DNA of 64,000 nucleotides from Xiphydria camelus (lineage: Eukaryota; Arthropoda; Insecta; Hymenoptera; Xiphydriidae), in the NCBI GenBank assembly GCA_963678675.1, contig OY783193.1, positions 8,301,394-8,365,393 of the forward strand. The letters are read 5' to 3'. Under the pieces are notes generated by a model. That model was not told where the DNA came from. It saw nothing but the letters and a program-made list of their open reading frames with translations, and did not search any database. Positions 10,680 to 22,155 of this stretch are shown piece after piece; position 1 is the first letter of the stretch; each line of letters begins with the position of its first letter. The position numbers and the translations under genes were made by a program.

Positions 10680-11065
10680 ATCGCCGACAGACCGGTTCTA
10701 ATCGATCTACCGGGGTCCGCGAGTATTATCGCGGGAGGATCGATTCGCATCGAACTGCGCGGTGTATCGCGGGAGATCATCTCGAGATTAGGCGAGGCCA
10801 GTCGGCTTCGCGTATATATGTGGCATGTTAAGAGGAGGCTTTCGTTTCGATGTCGATCTTCGATCGGCGGCTCTCCGTCACGGTTCGAAGAGTAATCGAT
10901 ATATCGACCACGGCCGTATCCTCGTGGGTAGAGTCAGTGACTCGACTTTCCTGCTCGTTTACATCGATTGCATACGTAGATTTCTGTCCGCGTTTTATAG
11001 CTACGGATGGATAAAGAGAGGAGTCACGCAACATACGCTATCTGTCTGCACTGCGTGTGCAGGTT

Positions 11066-11607
11066 TAACAGTTCTTGTTTATTTCATTTTAAAGGAAACA
11101 GGGGACATTTTGGGAGAAGAAGTGGACAATTTTGATTAACGAAGGAGATGTTCCAGAAATTAGAAAAGTGTAGTGGTTTAAAAAAATTACAATTTTTAAG
11201 ATATGTAACGAACATCAGTATTTATTAAGTGAATGAAGGATGTTTTTGTAACTTAACGATTTATATCTTATGTTATATAACTTAAATCTGAGTATCACAA
11301 TCTGATTTAAGGAAAAGAGACCATTTGTCGAATCGAGGTTCTGATAAGGAACATTAATTCAATTAGGTTATTATATTTTAAACGAAATATTGATGCAAAT
11401 AGATGAAGTAGGAGTTATATTATTTTAGCAACAAAAAAATTGACCATTTTGACACTTTTCACGTAATTTTAAACGATGAAAAAAACAAATTCAACTGAGA
11501 AGCTGAACAATAAGCTGTTTTAGAGGAAAAAAGGGAAGAATCGCGAGTTTTAGGGTGAAAAAGCGAGTGTTAAAAAATAGTAGAATAAGAGGGAATAAAA
11601 TATAATC
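11066..11607 (+). repeat. Interspersed repeat O (copy 1)
   Basis: AT-rich sequence that aligns over its whole length with 18186-18940. Shared anchors include GGAGATGTTCCAGAAATTAG, TTTTTGTAACTTAACGA (GTAACGTAAGAA in copy 2), AATCTGATTTAAGG and GAGAAGCTGAA. No TIRs seen, so the class is unknown. Copy 1 has about 150 bp in its middle that copy 2 lacks; copy 2 carries insert N at 18490. Confidence 0.75.
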
Positions 11608-11737
11608 AAACTGTGTGAAATCAGAGAGAGCGTATGTATTTATCCTCCCTTAGAAACGGGGGCCTTCTTCTGCCCCCCTCGCGCATCTCCCTCCCACTCG
11701 GCTATTGACTACACACATGGTTCACGTATACCGTATC

Positions 11738-11936
11738 AGGCTAAATTTACTCGCCAGGAAAGAAATTTCAATCATCATTATCTCATTATCTGTGAGCTTT
11801 TGACTCATATTTGTATAATACTTTTTTGAAGATTATGTTTCAATCTACAACAAAGTCTTATATCGATATAGCCCGAAAATTCATAAATAATGAGATAATA
11901 ATGATTAGTTTCTTTTCTGGCGAGTAAGTTTAGCCT
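11738..11936. mobile_element. MITE family B (copy 1), 199 bp
   Basis: It starts AGGCTAAATTTACTCGCCAG and ends CTGGCGAGTAAGTTTAGCCT. The arms continue with TATCTCATTAT and ATAATGAGATAAT. The centre has CTTTTTTGAAGATTA and AAGTCTTATATCGATATA. Other copies are at 24183, 37550 and 61293. It is preceded by GTATACCGTAT, also found left of the copy at 61293. Confidence 0.85.
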
Positions 11937-13621
11937 CAACATGGTAGGCAAAGAAACGACAGTGCTCCCTTTTCACGCAAGAATCGACTACAACGAGCAT
12001 CGTCGACGTCGAACGACTCCTTCAAGAAAAAAAAAAAGAGAAAAGCAGCCACTCTCGTTCTTTTTCTAAGTTTAGTTTACAACTTCCAACGTGCTCTCTC
12101 GGTTTCAAAGCGTCGGGAATTTCCGCCGCGGAGATGCGCACGCGAACACGTGTACCGAGCGCACGCGTGTCAGTTTCTCCACGCGCGAAGGAACCGAGGA
12201 GGAGGAGGAGGAGGAGGAGGAGAAAGGACGTTCGCCAAGTAGAGTTGAGCTGAGTCAAGCGACTCTGGAAACGCCGGCTAATTCGGGCGCGACCTCGCCT
12301 TCAAAGGCGAACGCCGCCCCCAACTCTTCCGCACACCCCGCGCCGTTCCACCCCGCGGCATCCTGCGCCGCGGTTCCTCTCCCGGGGGAAAGCTCGGGGG
12401 TTGAAAATAAAAGCGGGGGAAGGATCGCGCGCGCCGGTGTGGTCCTCGCGGCAGACGTCCGCCCCACGCGACCTCAATTTATTCGACACCTCCCCTCGCC
12501 CTCGGCGCTCCCCCGAAAAGCCGCTCCGGATCCGTCGAAGCTCGCCCGGTTTGTCGGTCGAAAAAAAGCGCATTTCGAGACCGTAAAAGAGTTATTATGC
12601 TAATGGAAAGAGGACTCCTAATTGCGGGAGGTCCGCGGGCCGGCCATCTGGAACTCTTTGCTCTTTCCCTCGCGCGTCAGCGCCGCTCGCCGGGAGCCAG
12701 GAAAGGTAGAAAATCGTCGCGACGACTCTCCCTCCCCGTGTGCCTCCCTCGTGGCGAGGTACAATTATGACAATTTGCAAGATACCGGCGACGGAGAAGG
12801 ACGCGCGGCGTAGCATCGATCCGCTTCTCGTGTAGGTAGCTACTTACGAGTCCGGTTATCGCTTCGATTAATAAAGCAACGAAGGATACCTGATTATACG
12901 TTCAAGTCGTTTTTCCTCGCTACCGCGACGTCCTTCGCGTCGCTGCAGCTGTCGGACGAGTACAGCGAGCGACACCGCTGTCGCCTGAGAATTATCTCTG
13001 AAATCCAGATGATCACGACGCGCGATTAAGATCATCCAACTCGAACGAGCGATTCGTTCCGCTCGTTATACGCGTCGTGCTTCGCGCCGCGCCGGATGGA
13101 CGCTACTCGCGGGACACCCGCGGCGGAGTCTGGTTGGATTCGATGATTTTTCGCTTCACTCCGAAGGCCGAGGAGGCTCGGAGGGGTCTCGAGGCTCCCT
13201 ATTGGGACGTCTGGACGCAGAGGAGTCGACGGCGACGAGGGTCTCTCGCTGGCTGTTACGTGCCTCGATTTTGCGAAAGTCCGAAACACGTGTTGGATCC
13301 TCGTGGGCGACCGTCGACGCCACCACCACCATCGCCACTGTCGTCGTGTGTCGGCGCGGTCTGCTTCGCTGCGGAAGGGCGGACGCCGACAAAGGGCGCA
13401 GGGGTTTTCTCATTGTCAGGTCGCGCAGTCCGAGGAAACCCCCGCGCATGCATTGTCGGACTCTCGGTGCGTTTTGTCGCGCACGCACGCCTCGGGAATT
13501 ATTTTCAGCGGGACCGTTGTTACGGGAGAAGGAGTGCTGCGAGAAACGCGAAAATGAGGATGAATTCGGCGAGCCGGACCGCCGGTAAGCGACGCGCCCT
13601 TCGACTGCACTCCCCTTTGTA
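11937..13621. other. GC-rich block, no gene supported
   Basis: This block is CpG-rich from 12.08 to 12.83 kb and 13.05 to 13.62 kb, with a (GGA)n run at 12194-12222. Frames of 170 and 189 codons overlap equally long antisense frames; the second one stops only inside MITE E. I see no conserved domain. Confidence 0.4.
12194..12222. repeat. (GGA)n trinucleotide repeat
   Basis: About nine GGA/GAG units. Confidence 0.9.
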
Positions 13622-13873
13622 CACTGAGAAAAATAACTCGGCTTGAATGACAAAACGCATCTGGTTAAACGAGTTCAGTTATTCTAATCAAAATACCAGT
13701 AAGCTGGACCAAATATCTAGTTATTCTAGCTATAATTCTAATTACACGTCTAGTTATTCCAACCAGAAAATGGTCAGTCAAAGCAAAGAGACGGAGACTC
13801 CATATTTCATCAAACGGTTTGCTCGTGGTCTCCAGCATTTTCGTGAAACAGATCAGGTTATTTTTTCTCGGTG
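13622..13873 (+). mobile_element. MITE family E (copy 2), TA-flanked
   Basis: It starts CACTGAGAAAAATAACTCGG and ends GGTTATTTTTTCTCGGTG, with TA at 13620-13621 and 13874-13875. It shares with copy 1 the segments ATGACAAAACGCATCTGG and ATATCTAGTTATTCTA, and CCATATTTCATCAAACGG near the right. Confidence 0.8.
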
Positions 13874-14583
13874 TAGAAAGAGAACGCCGGGCACGGGCTC
13901 TAAACTTGATTTTAGAGGTTACGACAAATTAACCGAACACGCTTCACGGCTATAACTGCCCGAGTCACGTATTCGAGATTACGAACTGCGATAATTAACG
14001 GCTGTAGTATCTTATCTCGTTCGATATGTGCTCGACGACGCTCGTCTCCTGCCGTCGTTCGGATTCTCCCCGGATTCTTTCCCCACGCCCTCCTCGCTTC
14101 GTCCTTCTCTCTCTCTCTCCCTTCCCCTCTTCCTCTCCGTCTTTCCCTTCGATCCCTCTCCGCCGTCGATTTGTCAGGATCACCGCGAAAAAATCGTAGC
14201 TGGAAGCGTGCCATCTTGGGAGGTCGCGAGCCCGGCTCGACGGAGATGTTTCCCGTCTTAAATATGTTATTAGTTCGGTCGTATAACCGCTTCATTTTGG
14301 GCGGACGGCCGCAGGCCGATCATCTGCCTCGCGAATAACAGTTTCGCGCATAGACACGGGGTCCGGGACACGGGCCTCCCAGGAAGGATTCTCCCCGATT
14401 CAGGGCGGCCCCTAGATTGTTTAATCGTCCCTCCCCAATCAATGCCTCGGCCCTCCCTGTAATTTTCGACAAATTGCAAGACGGAACCCGGGACGCTTAA
14501 CGTTCGCTTCAACGAGGGGAGGCCGCGATTCTATTCGCGTTCGGGAGCTTCGAGCGCTACTCGTGATGTAAGGTAAGGTAAGG
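13874..14583. other. Single-copy block, no gene supported
   Basis: A pyrimidine-rich stretch (about 14085-14165) makes apparent Arg/Glu-rich antisense frames of up to 127 codons. Nothing recognisable. Confidence 0.4.
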
Positions 14584-15228
14584 TAAGGTATCCCAATAGT
14601 TGGACGACTGAGCCCAGTATTCGGACAGCCATAATAATTCACGCAGCAGATTTTAGTCCGGGTTCTTACCAGTGAAACTTCCTGTATACATCCTTAATTT
14701 ATTGAAGATTTTTTTCCACTAGTCGTTTCTTTTTATCCCATTCAATGATATGAGTTATATTCAAATCAGGGTGTCCAGCGATTAGGGGTAATAAATTTAG
14801 TAGATAGTAATTCTTTAGTAGGAGTAATTATCACTGTCTCTCGTTCACGGGCATTAAAGCGAAATTCACCGACTGTCCTTCTAACGTATCCAGCATCTCG
14901 AGATTATATAAATCTTATTAATGACGCTATTCTACACAAGACTATATGCTCTGTAAAGGACTATATTCTATAAGGTCGCGCAAGAGAACCGTGTGACTTT
15001 ACAGAATGTAATAACTTATAGAGTATACACCTTCGTACAAAATACCGCCATAAATCAAAGATCTGTTTTATAGTTCCATGATATTTTCATATTTCTATGA
15101 TATTCCACATGCAACAAATAATTCCATGATTTTTCCATGACCTCCGTGATTTCCATGATCGCTAGACACCCTGTCAAATGTGACCGGCTACTATAGGACG
15201 TGTCCGGCTATTGGGACATTTTACCTTA
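14584..15228. mobile_element. TIR element W, about 0.65 kb including insert X
   Basis: The left end TAAGGTATCCCAATAG followed by TTGGAC is matched inverted at the right end (GTCCGGCTATTGGGACA then TTTTACCTTA). The left end is preceded by four further TAAGG units (14569-14586). Element X (14767-15173) interrupts it; without X it is about 240 bp. Confidence 0.6.
14767..15173. mobile_element. TIR element X nested in W, 6-bp target duplication
   Basis: The termini are CAGGGTGTCCAGCGAT and ATCGCTAGACACCCTG, a 16-bp TIR with one mismatch. TCAAAT directly precedes (14761-14766) and follows (15174-15179) it, a clear 6-bp duplication. The right part repeats TTCCATGA-type motifs. Many arthropod DNA transposons have CAGGGTGTC ends next to such motifs, but I cannot assign the superfamily from memory. 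No transposase frame. Confidence 0.8.
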
Positions 15229-18185
15229 CAGGTAGCTATCCTTACGTGGAATGGTCACAGCGATTCGACTTTTCGAACCTACGCGTAGCGGCGCGGAAGA
15301 AAACCGCAGGAAACTCGAGCGAACGCGCAATAGTAGCTACGGCAGCTTCGAAGAAGCGATAAAAGCGGACGTGCCTATACACCGTTCGTTCGAGCACGGT
15401 TTTGCGGTCGGAGATATCGGTTGCCGCCGTGCCAGCCACAATATACTCCGTAACTCGACTAGCGCACACGCGATACGCGCGCGCGCGGCGGTATACGGTG
15501 TAGCGAGGGTATTCGTGCAGAAGGTCTCAGGGGCGCGTTGGGTGGGCTCGGAGATGATACCGCAGCGAGAGCGCAACAATCGATAGGTAATCACTCAATC
15601 TTCCTGAATTCTTACGCAGTCCTTTCCTTTCTCGTTATCCGTCCCGCATACATCCTCGCTTCGCGCTAAATAATGTTATTAAGAGCGATCGCCCTTCCTT
15701 TCGTCATTCCACGTCGATGCAGATGCGTCTCCCCTCGCCTTGCCCCGAAAATTGCACGTTACTCTGATTGCGGGTACGCGCACCTCTCCGTCGAGAGCGG
15801 AAAAAAAGCGTCGTTAAACCGCCTGCGCTCCGCGCTCTGCCTTAATACGGCTAATGGTGAAAAAAATGAAGGAAGCAGAGTTTCTTCGCGGAGGCAACGC
15901 GGTGATCGCTCTCTTCGGTGCGAGTTTTCCTCGTTAGGCCGAGTACTCGTCGATACTTATATTTACAAGGTGGATGCACACCGCAGTAACTACGTACATG
16001 TGCGAGAGAGAGAGAGAGAGAAGTACTCGAGATCGAGAGTGAAGATCGCGTACGAATGTATTTTACAATTACAGGTGGTGGCGTCGATACACTCGCGAAT
16101 CGCGAGTGTGCGTCTGCCCATAGACGTGTATTATACGACTCCGCGTAACTACTCCGCGTAAAAAGTAGGATAGCTCTCTCAACTGGCTTCTTAATTAATG
16201 TTTCGATCGGACCGATTGCGCTGATTGCCGGCGGACGAACCTGCTCGGAGATTAAATGCGAAGGCGCGCTCCTCGAGTATACAGAGACGGAAGCATATGA
16301 AGGGAGATGGACACTCGATAAGGGCGTCCGTCAAATTTAATTATAGATTTCACCGCGAAATTAGGAACGGTTCGAAACTAAACATCGCGTCGGGGCCACA
16401 CGCAGCCGTGCGCACCCCGTCGTACACGGGGTGGGCTGCGCGCGTGGAGGGGATTACGTCCTTCACCAAATTGAATTCAATTTGCCGGCAGGTAATTGCG
16501 CATCGCGTGTACCGGGCCGAGGGGCGACGATATAATTTTCGGGTAACCACCGCGTTGACTTCACGCGCCCCGGCGCGGCTGCCTTTAATTTCGGGATTAA
16601 ACGAAACGTGCGCGCACGGGCGCTACACGGCGCGCTCGGGTCCCGTGTCGAACAATGCATCATTAAGCAGAGAAGTAATTACGTGATACGAACGGCCCGT
16701 TTCGGGAGGCTATTATAGAAAAAAGGCAAATGGCTTTCTCTTAACCGACGCGGATGGCCACCCACCATGACATTACTACATCTGTGCGCGCGCGGGTTGT
16801 CCGCACGAAACCGACGGAGGATTTCAGTGGGGCGAGCGCACTGTGGGTGCCTCTAGTGCGCGTCGATTAGTCCGGGAGGGTATTTAATTGTGAATCGATT
16901 ATCGGGCTTTGGTCTATGTCAAAGAGAGGTGAAGTGCGGCGAAGCACTCGTGCGCGGAAAGATTGATACCAGTAAAATTTACAGTATGTAAAATAGAAGA
17001 GGTACATCCTACATTCTTTCTACACGGAGAAAAATGGATTTTAAATGAAGAGCACTGAGAGAGTGCCCATATTCTGTGACTGAATACTCAGATTCTGACA
17101 TTTTATGTGATCGGCTGTATGGCACTGGAGTGACAACTCGAGTTTTTGCAAAATATTGCCATGCAAAATAATATTTCATTCCCGTTGTGTATGGCAAAAA
17201 TTAGTACAATGCGGTACATTTAAAAATAAATTGGTATTTTTGGCAATACATACAGCCAACGGATAAACGGATACACGCCGGTTTCACGATCCTCGGGACG
17301 TTAAAATTTCATTCCCAAGGAATCCCGTCGTGCCGCGTTTCCTCGTTCCAGAATTGACCCGATTTCTTCCCGTCCACATCCTCGAATTTAATAGCAACAG
17401 AGTTGCACGAAGAGACGATAACCCGAGAAACGACTGCGTTCACGCGTGAAATATTCGCCGACACGATGTCCCCGAAGAAATGATTTCATGGTGGCCGTTA
17501 AAACGTTGCCAAACGAGGAGAAAATCGCCTGCGAACCGGGGCGGACCCCCCAAGACGACGTCGAAAACACGCGCACCGTATTACGGAGAGTTTATCTGCG
17601 AGTCTCTCGGCAGAAGCGGCGATTAACAAGTATCGAAACGCTAATTGCTGGCGGTACGGCGCGTCGTATAACGTCGGAATGAGCCTTGCGTGAGTTTCGC
17701 GTCTGGGCGAATTCCTCTGGACGAAGGACTCTTACCGATATTCCGCATACCGCCGACGGGAGGAGGAGGAGGAGGAGGATTATAATCCCGGCTAAGTGCG
17801 TCCTTGACGGTCCGCGAGTGTTTCCACTTGGAATAACATTCCGAAATACGTAAACATGGCTGTTCGAGGAGCACGAGGCGCTCTGCTGTAGGTCCTTGAC
17901 GTACTGGCAAAGAAGGTCGGTCCGGTGGGGCCGCGCGCGCTTGCAAAAGGATTTGGCAAAAAGAGGCGGATTCCATCCGTGGTGCGGTATCGTCTAGAGG
18001 GGCTTAACGTTTCTTTCGGTACGGACTACATTTTCCAAAGTGAACCGCCCGCTATTGAGTGCGCGGTATAGGTACTCGCGTTGACTCTCCCTGCGCGCGC
18101 CTTCGGTTTTAAGGTTTATCGCGAGAGGACCATCGATCTGTCACCGGAAGATCTGCAGCGTTCCTCTTGATAATAACAGACTCGA
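15229..18185. other. Single-copy block, no gene supported
   Basis: Mixed GC-rich DNA with a GA tract at 16004-16021 and a (GGA)n run at 17757-17779. A GC-rich hairpin at 16402-16441 pairs CGCAGCC and ACCCCGT with ACGGGGT and GGCTGCG. At about 17022 a lone TACACGGAGAAAAATGG resembles a MITE end but I could not pair it. The 162-codon frame at 15673-16161 has no known domain. Confidence 0.4.
17757..17779. repeat. (GGA)n trinucleotide repeat
   Basis: About seven GGA units. Confidence 0.85.
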
Positions 18186-18940
18186 TCACAGTTCCTACAT
18201 ATTTTTTTTATTTTAGGGGAAATAGGGAAAATTTTGGAAAAAAATGGGAGAATTCTGATTGAAAATGGAGATGTTCCAGAAATTAGAAATTTGCAGTGAT
18301 TAAAAAAACAATTTTAAGATATACTTACAATGAAATATTAATATTTATCAAGTCAATGAAGGATATTTTTGTAACGTAAGAATTTCTATCTTATGGTAAG
18401 CAGCTTAAATCTGATCATCACAATCTGATTTAAAGAAACGGGATTTTAGCCAAAAAGAGACCATATTCACACTCTTTCCACGTAATATCCGCAGGGAAAA
18501 AAATGATTTTGCAGCCTTAGCAGAACTGAGTTTTGCTGAGAATATTTTCCTATCATGACAAAAATATTATCTATCGTGAGAAAAAATATGTCGAATGATA
18601 ATACAAATAAATATTTACTGGGATATCGAATATTTTTACCGAAAAAAATTTCACTGTGACTACAATTAAATTTGCCATCATTGGATACACATTTTATTGC
18701 CACAAATAATACTTTTATCGTAATAGCAAAAAGTTCTCAGCAAAACTTAATTTGGCTAAGACTGCAAAACACTTTTTCTCCGTGCGATACGATGAAAAGA
18801 CAAACTCAACCGAGAAGCTGAATAATAGATGGTTTTAGAGGAAAAATATGAAATTTTAAGGGGAAATGGAGAAAAGCGCGAGTCTTAGGGTGAAAAGGGG
18901 GAAACTTAAAAAAATATGGGAATAAGGAGGAGTATTATAA
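18186..18940 (+). repeat. Interspersed repeat O (copy 2), split by N
   Basis: This aligns with 11066-11607 on both sides of insert N (18490-18786). The junction TCCACGTAATATC | ATACGATGAAAAG corresponds to TTCACGTAATTTTAAACGATG in copy 1, giving an empty-site comparison. Confidence 0.75.
18490..18786. mobile_element. Foldback MITE N nested in repeat O, 297 bp
   Basis: The left arm (GCAGGGAAAAAAATG, ATTTTGCAG, CTTAGCAGAACTGAGTTTTG) is inverted on the right (CAAAACTTAATTTGGCTAAG, CTGCAAAACAC, TTTTTCTCCGTGCG). If the ends are CAGGG...CCGTG, both sides show CG as a duplicated dinucleotide (18490-18491 and 18785-18786). No coding frame. Confidence 0.75.
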
Positions 18941-20159
18941 AGCCTGTAATATCCACTCGACGTCGCGCATCCCGGCATCCACCGCTGCGACGAACGACGA
19001 CGCGTTCTCCTTCCGAACGAATCGCTCGTGTCGTGGGATGCTCGCACGGAGGTGCGATCCGATAGAGCACCGAGATTTATGCGAATTGCCGTGGTGCAGC
19101 AGCGGGCATTAAAACGCCGGCATTCAAAGGTCGCGGGCAACGACAAACAAACATTTCTTCGGTCGTTTATCGATAAATCAAAACCAACGTCTCGCTAGTT
19201 AAGGTAATTTACGGTGGAGTTGCGGAACTGCTCGAGGAATGTTAACACCTAACCGACGGAACAACGTCCAATGATCGTAAAACACGCTCTTTAGTGCGCG
19301 GCCAACTTGAATACCAATATGCTAATTAAATGAAAACATATTTTTATGGGGTCCGTCGGGCGTGCGCGCGCGCGCTCGCGGGGAACACGAGCTTACTATG
19401 CGGCGTCAATAGGATTGTTTTACACGCGGTTTAGTCGGCTTTTAGTGGACTCTACATTTGGAGGTCCCTCCCTCTTTCTCTCTCACTCGTGTGTATAACG
19501 GTCGGCTACAAATTCGGCCAACCCCGTTACGAGCGCACCCGTGATTAACGTCACTTTCGTTTCCCGCGGTCGTTATGACTCGCTAATGAAGCCATAAATC
19601 CGTGAACGTTCCATCGCGGGGAAACGCGACGAAGTGCGTAAACTTTTCGGTATGGTCTGAGGTTTTACGACGGTATGTAACGAGGAATTATCGATGCGAG
19701 CTTTCGTCTCCGCTCCTTCGCGGGGAGCCATGTGATTATACGCGATGAAAACGGAGAACGGATCGGAATAATGATCATTTATCCTCTGTAGAGTCACCAA
19801 GGATCCACTTGACCCAGGCTTCCATTTTGAAGCTGACTGCAGTTCATTTTTTACAATCATAACTAGACCCTCGTCAGATTTCGGAATAAATAACTTCGAT
19901 CTTAATAAAACTCGTATTATAAACCTTCTTCGTACGTCGGAAAAAAAATCGTTTCCGAAACGTGCAGTATAGAACTATTTATTGTTTCGAAGTAGATACT
20001 AGGTATATCTTATGAGAATTATTCGTGGACTTTATTAAGAAAATTCAAAAAATAAAGAAGTCATGACACTTTTAGTGAAGCAGCTCATTTTTCATACATC
20101 AACATATTCACAGCCATTTTTAACACATGTCAGGATTTCACTTCTTACATTCTGTATAA
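18941..20159. other. Single-copy block, no gene supported
   Basis: GC-rich to about 19800, then AT-rich. A short CG-rich run lies near 19366-19380. No gene or repeat end recognised. Confidence 0.4.
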
Positions 20160-20362
20160 CGAATTTGTATTAAATTTAATACAATTGTATATAAAGCTTT
20201 TATCCAATACGTGATTATGAAAATTAATATACTCCGTTATGACATTTATAAGGGTAATTTCACAAGGAAATATATTAATTTTCATAATTAAGGAGTACAT
20301 TCATTTTTATAATCACGTATTGGAAAAAAGGTTTGTACAAAAGTATATTAAAAATACAAATT
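20160..20362. mobile_element. Foldback element Y
   Basis: The arms face each other around about 20245-20262. CCAATACGTGATTATGAAAA on the left is matched inverted by ATAATCACGTATTGG on the right, continuing as GAATTTGTATT outward and ATTAATATACTCC inward. AT-rich and without coding frame. The exact ends and target duplication are unclear. Confidence 0.6.
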
Positions 20363-20538
20363 CTTTTAACAGTTTACGTATAAACACGGTGATTAGATAT
20401 TCTACAATGTTCGAAGAATGTTCCATAATTTATCGGACTAAATTGGACGGATATTGTTCGCGTGGCAATTATTTAAGAATCGGTTGGGTCCATTTAACCC
20501 ATGTGTGACCATCGCTAAACTGTACGGACGTGTGACCA

Positions 20539-20750
20539 CACTGAAAGAAATAAATATGGTTGTGACAACTATTTTGGACTCAACTGCTCAAGTTTCGTAA
20601 TTAGCATCAGTTATTATACGTGGTTGTCATAACTATTTCTAATTACCGGAGCAAAAGAATTGTTGCGATAACTATATAAAACTGGTGCTGATTACAAAAC
20701 TGGAGCAGTTAAGTCCAAAATCTTGTCATAACTACTTTTTTTTCTCAGTG
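20539..20750. mobile_element. Foldback MITE L, 212 bp, flanked by CA on both sides
   Basis: It starts CACTGAAAGAAATAAATATG and ends ACTTTTTTTTCTCAGTG. The arms share GTTGTGACAACTATTTTGGA (ATCTTGTCATAACTAC on the right), AACTGCTC and GAGCAGTT, and CATCAGTTATT-type motifs. CA stands on both sides (20537-20538 and 20751-20752) instead of TA. Confidence 0.7.
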
Positions 20751-21479
20751 CACGGAGGGTTAAACTGAATGATCGGGCGCTGCCGCGGCTCCAGATCTCT
20801 TGTATCGCCGCGACGGCCTTAAGCAACCATTAACATTCAGAGCCTCCAGATTTTAAAGCCCCGCGGAGACGCGACGCGGTTTGGATTTAATGAAAATCTC
20901 CCAAAGTCACCCAAAGTGTCTCTCCCTTATATCTACTCTCCGTCTCTCGCTGCCTAGGTGTTCCCTCTTCTATCCGTTTAATTTACGGGATATAGAGTTT
21001 CGAGAAATAATTGGAAGGGAAGCGAGACCGGCGCGTGACGCGAGGTACGTCTGGTGGTCACGTTTCTGATATCGCGTTACGAACGTCGTTCTGACAGGTT
21101 CCCGGATTCCCGCGATCGTTAAGGGGCTGGCTACCATTTACTGTGATACGGGAGGAGAGGGGAAGGTGGAGAGGAGGTGGGCTGAAAGAGACGAACGAGC
21201 CTCGTTTCGAACGGGGATAATGACGAACCGCTTAACGCGACGCCAACGTAAAAGTATCTCCGCACCTGCCCTTCGAATCACGCATAGGTAAATGGGCGAA
21301 ACTCTGAAAGATTTGACTGTGAAGGATAAGTCGAACTACCTAAATTGCCCGCGGCGGAAGGTCTTCGATTTTTCTTTTTTTTATATGGAGTTGCGTGAAT
21401 CTCGTTTGCGTTAATTTAGATTTTACGTTCGTCGACTGGTAAAGGATACATCTACTTTAACAATAATAGATTATTTCTG
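20751..21479. other. Single-copy block, no gene supported
   Basis: GC-rich to about 21350, then AT-rich. A purine-rich stretch lies near 21150-21185. Nothing recognisable. Confidence 0.4.
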
Positions 21480-21480
21480 T

Positions 21481-21888
21481 GGGGCCGTCTACATATTACG
21501 TCACATAAATTTAAAAAATCGACATGCATTTTCCATTAACGCTTGACATACGTCATACTCTATTGCCTCCCCCCCCCTTTTCCTCTACCCGTTAGCTTTA
21601 TTTTATTTTTAGCTTTACTTGGTTTTGCTGGTGTTGCTACGTGAGGTAATCCGTTACCTTTATCTTAATTTTACCTTTACTTGGTTTCAATTTTTTATTT
21701 ATGTTCTTTCAATTTTTGTTTATCATTATTATTTTCTTCGATTTTCTCTGTTCTTTTTGTCGTATATTATTTTCTGTACCTACGTTATATGTACTCTTAG
21801 GAAACTTCGTTTTGGAGCATGAATTAATATAAACGTCTTCCCCTCTGCTTCAATCAACATGACGTAATATATGAATGGTTCCTACAAA
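21481..21888. mobile_element. TIR element Z, about 0.4 kb
   Basis: GGGGCCGTCTACATATTACG at the left is matched inverted at the right (ATGACGTAATATATGAATGG). The interior has a C9 run and T-rich sequence without usable frame. Ends of the type GGCCGTCTACATATTACGTCA are familiar from arthropod DNA transposons, but I cannot assign a family reliably. Confidence 0.55.
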
Positions 21889-21899
21889 CCAATTAGATA

Positions 21900-22155
21900 C
21901 ACGAAGATAATTTATTTGTAGTTAATAAATGTTTGTTTGAATATTATGGCGAAATAAATATTTTGTCGGCCCAAATAAATATTCGTTAACTATTAAGATA
22001 TTTATTTGTAACGATTAAATATTTTGAGGCGACTGTTTCAATGAAATAAATGTAGGTACTAATAGTTAAATTATATTTCCGTGTCTCAACGAAATATTTA
22101 TTTCGCCATGTTTGAAAATACATTTATTAACTACTAATAAACTGTGTTCTCGGTG
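21900..22155. mobile_element. Foldback MITE AA, 256 bp, TA-flanked
   Basis: The left arm (ATTTATTTGTAGTTAATAAA, ATGGCGAAATAAATATT) is inverted on the right (AATATTTATTTCGCCATG, TTATTAACTACTAATAAAC, TTCTCGGTG). TA flanks it at 21898-21899 and 22156-22157. The middle has further AAATAAATATT units. Confidence 0.75.

Larger units (their letters stand above)
9111..11065. other. GC-rich block with microsatellites, no gene supported
   Basis: This block is CpG-rich from about 9110 to 10830. It holds (AG)n at 9795-9837 and (CG)n at 9891-9902 and 10661-10679. The 248- and 229-codon frames on opposite strands at 9.6-10.4 kb both translate through the (AG)n run as Arg-Glu or Ser-Leu repeats, so they are composition artefacts. 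No splice-bounded exon could be recognised. Confidence 0.4.

Noticed and set aside
13077..13646. 189-codon plus-strand frame
   Set aside because: It ends only inside MITE E, and longer antisense frames overlap it.
14567..14590. TAAGG tandem units as telomere-like repeat
   Set aside because: The insect telomere unit is TTAGG; TAAGG is not a rotation of it or of its complement. Only about four to five units, next to a TIR.
16402..16441. GC-rich hairpin as terminator or ncRNA
   Set aside because: A strong short stem, but no T-run, transcript context or homology; hairpins of this size are expected in such GC-rich DNA.
17022..17240. MITE starting TACACGGAGAAAAATGG
   Set aside because: A plausible left end, but I found no convincing mirrored right end.
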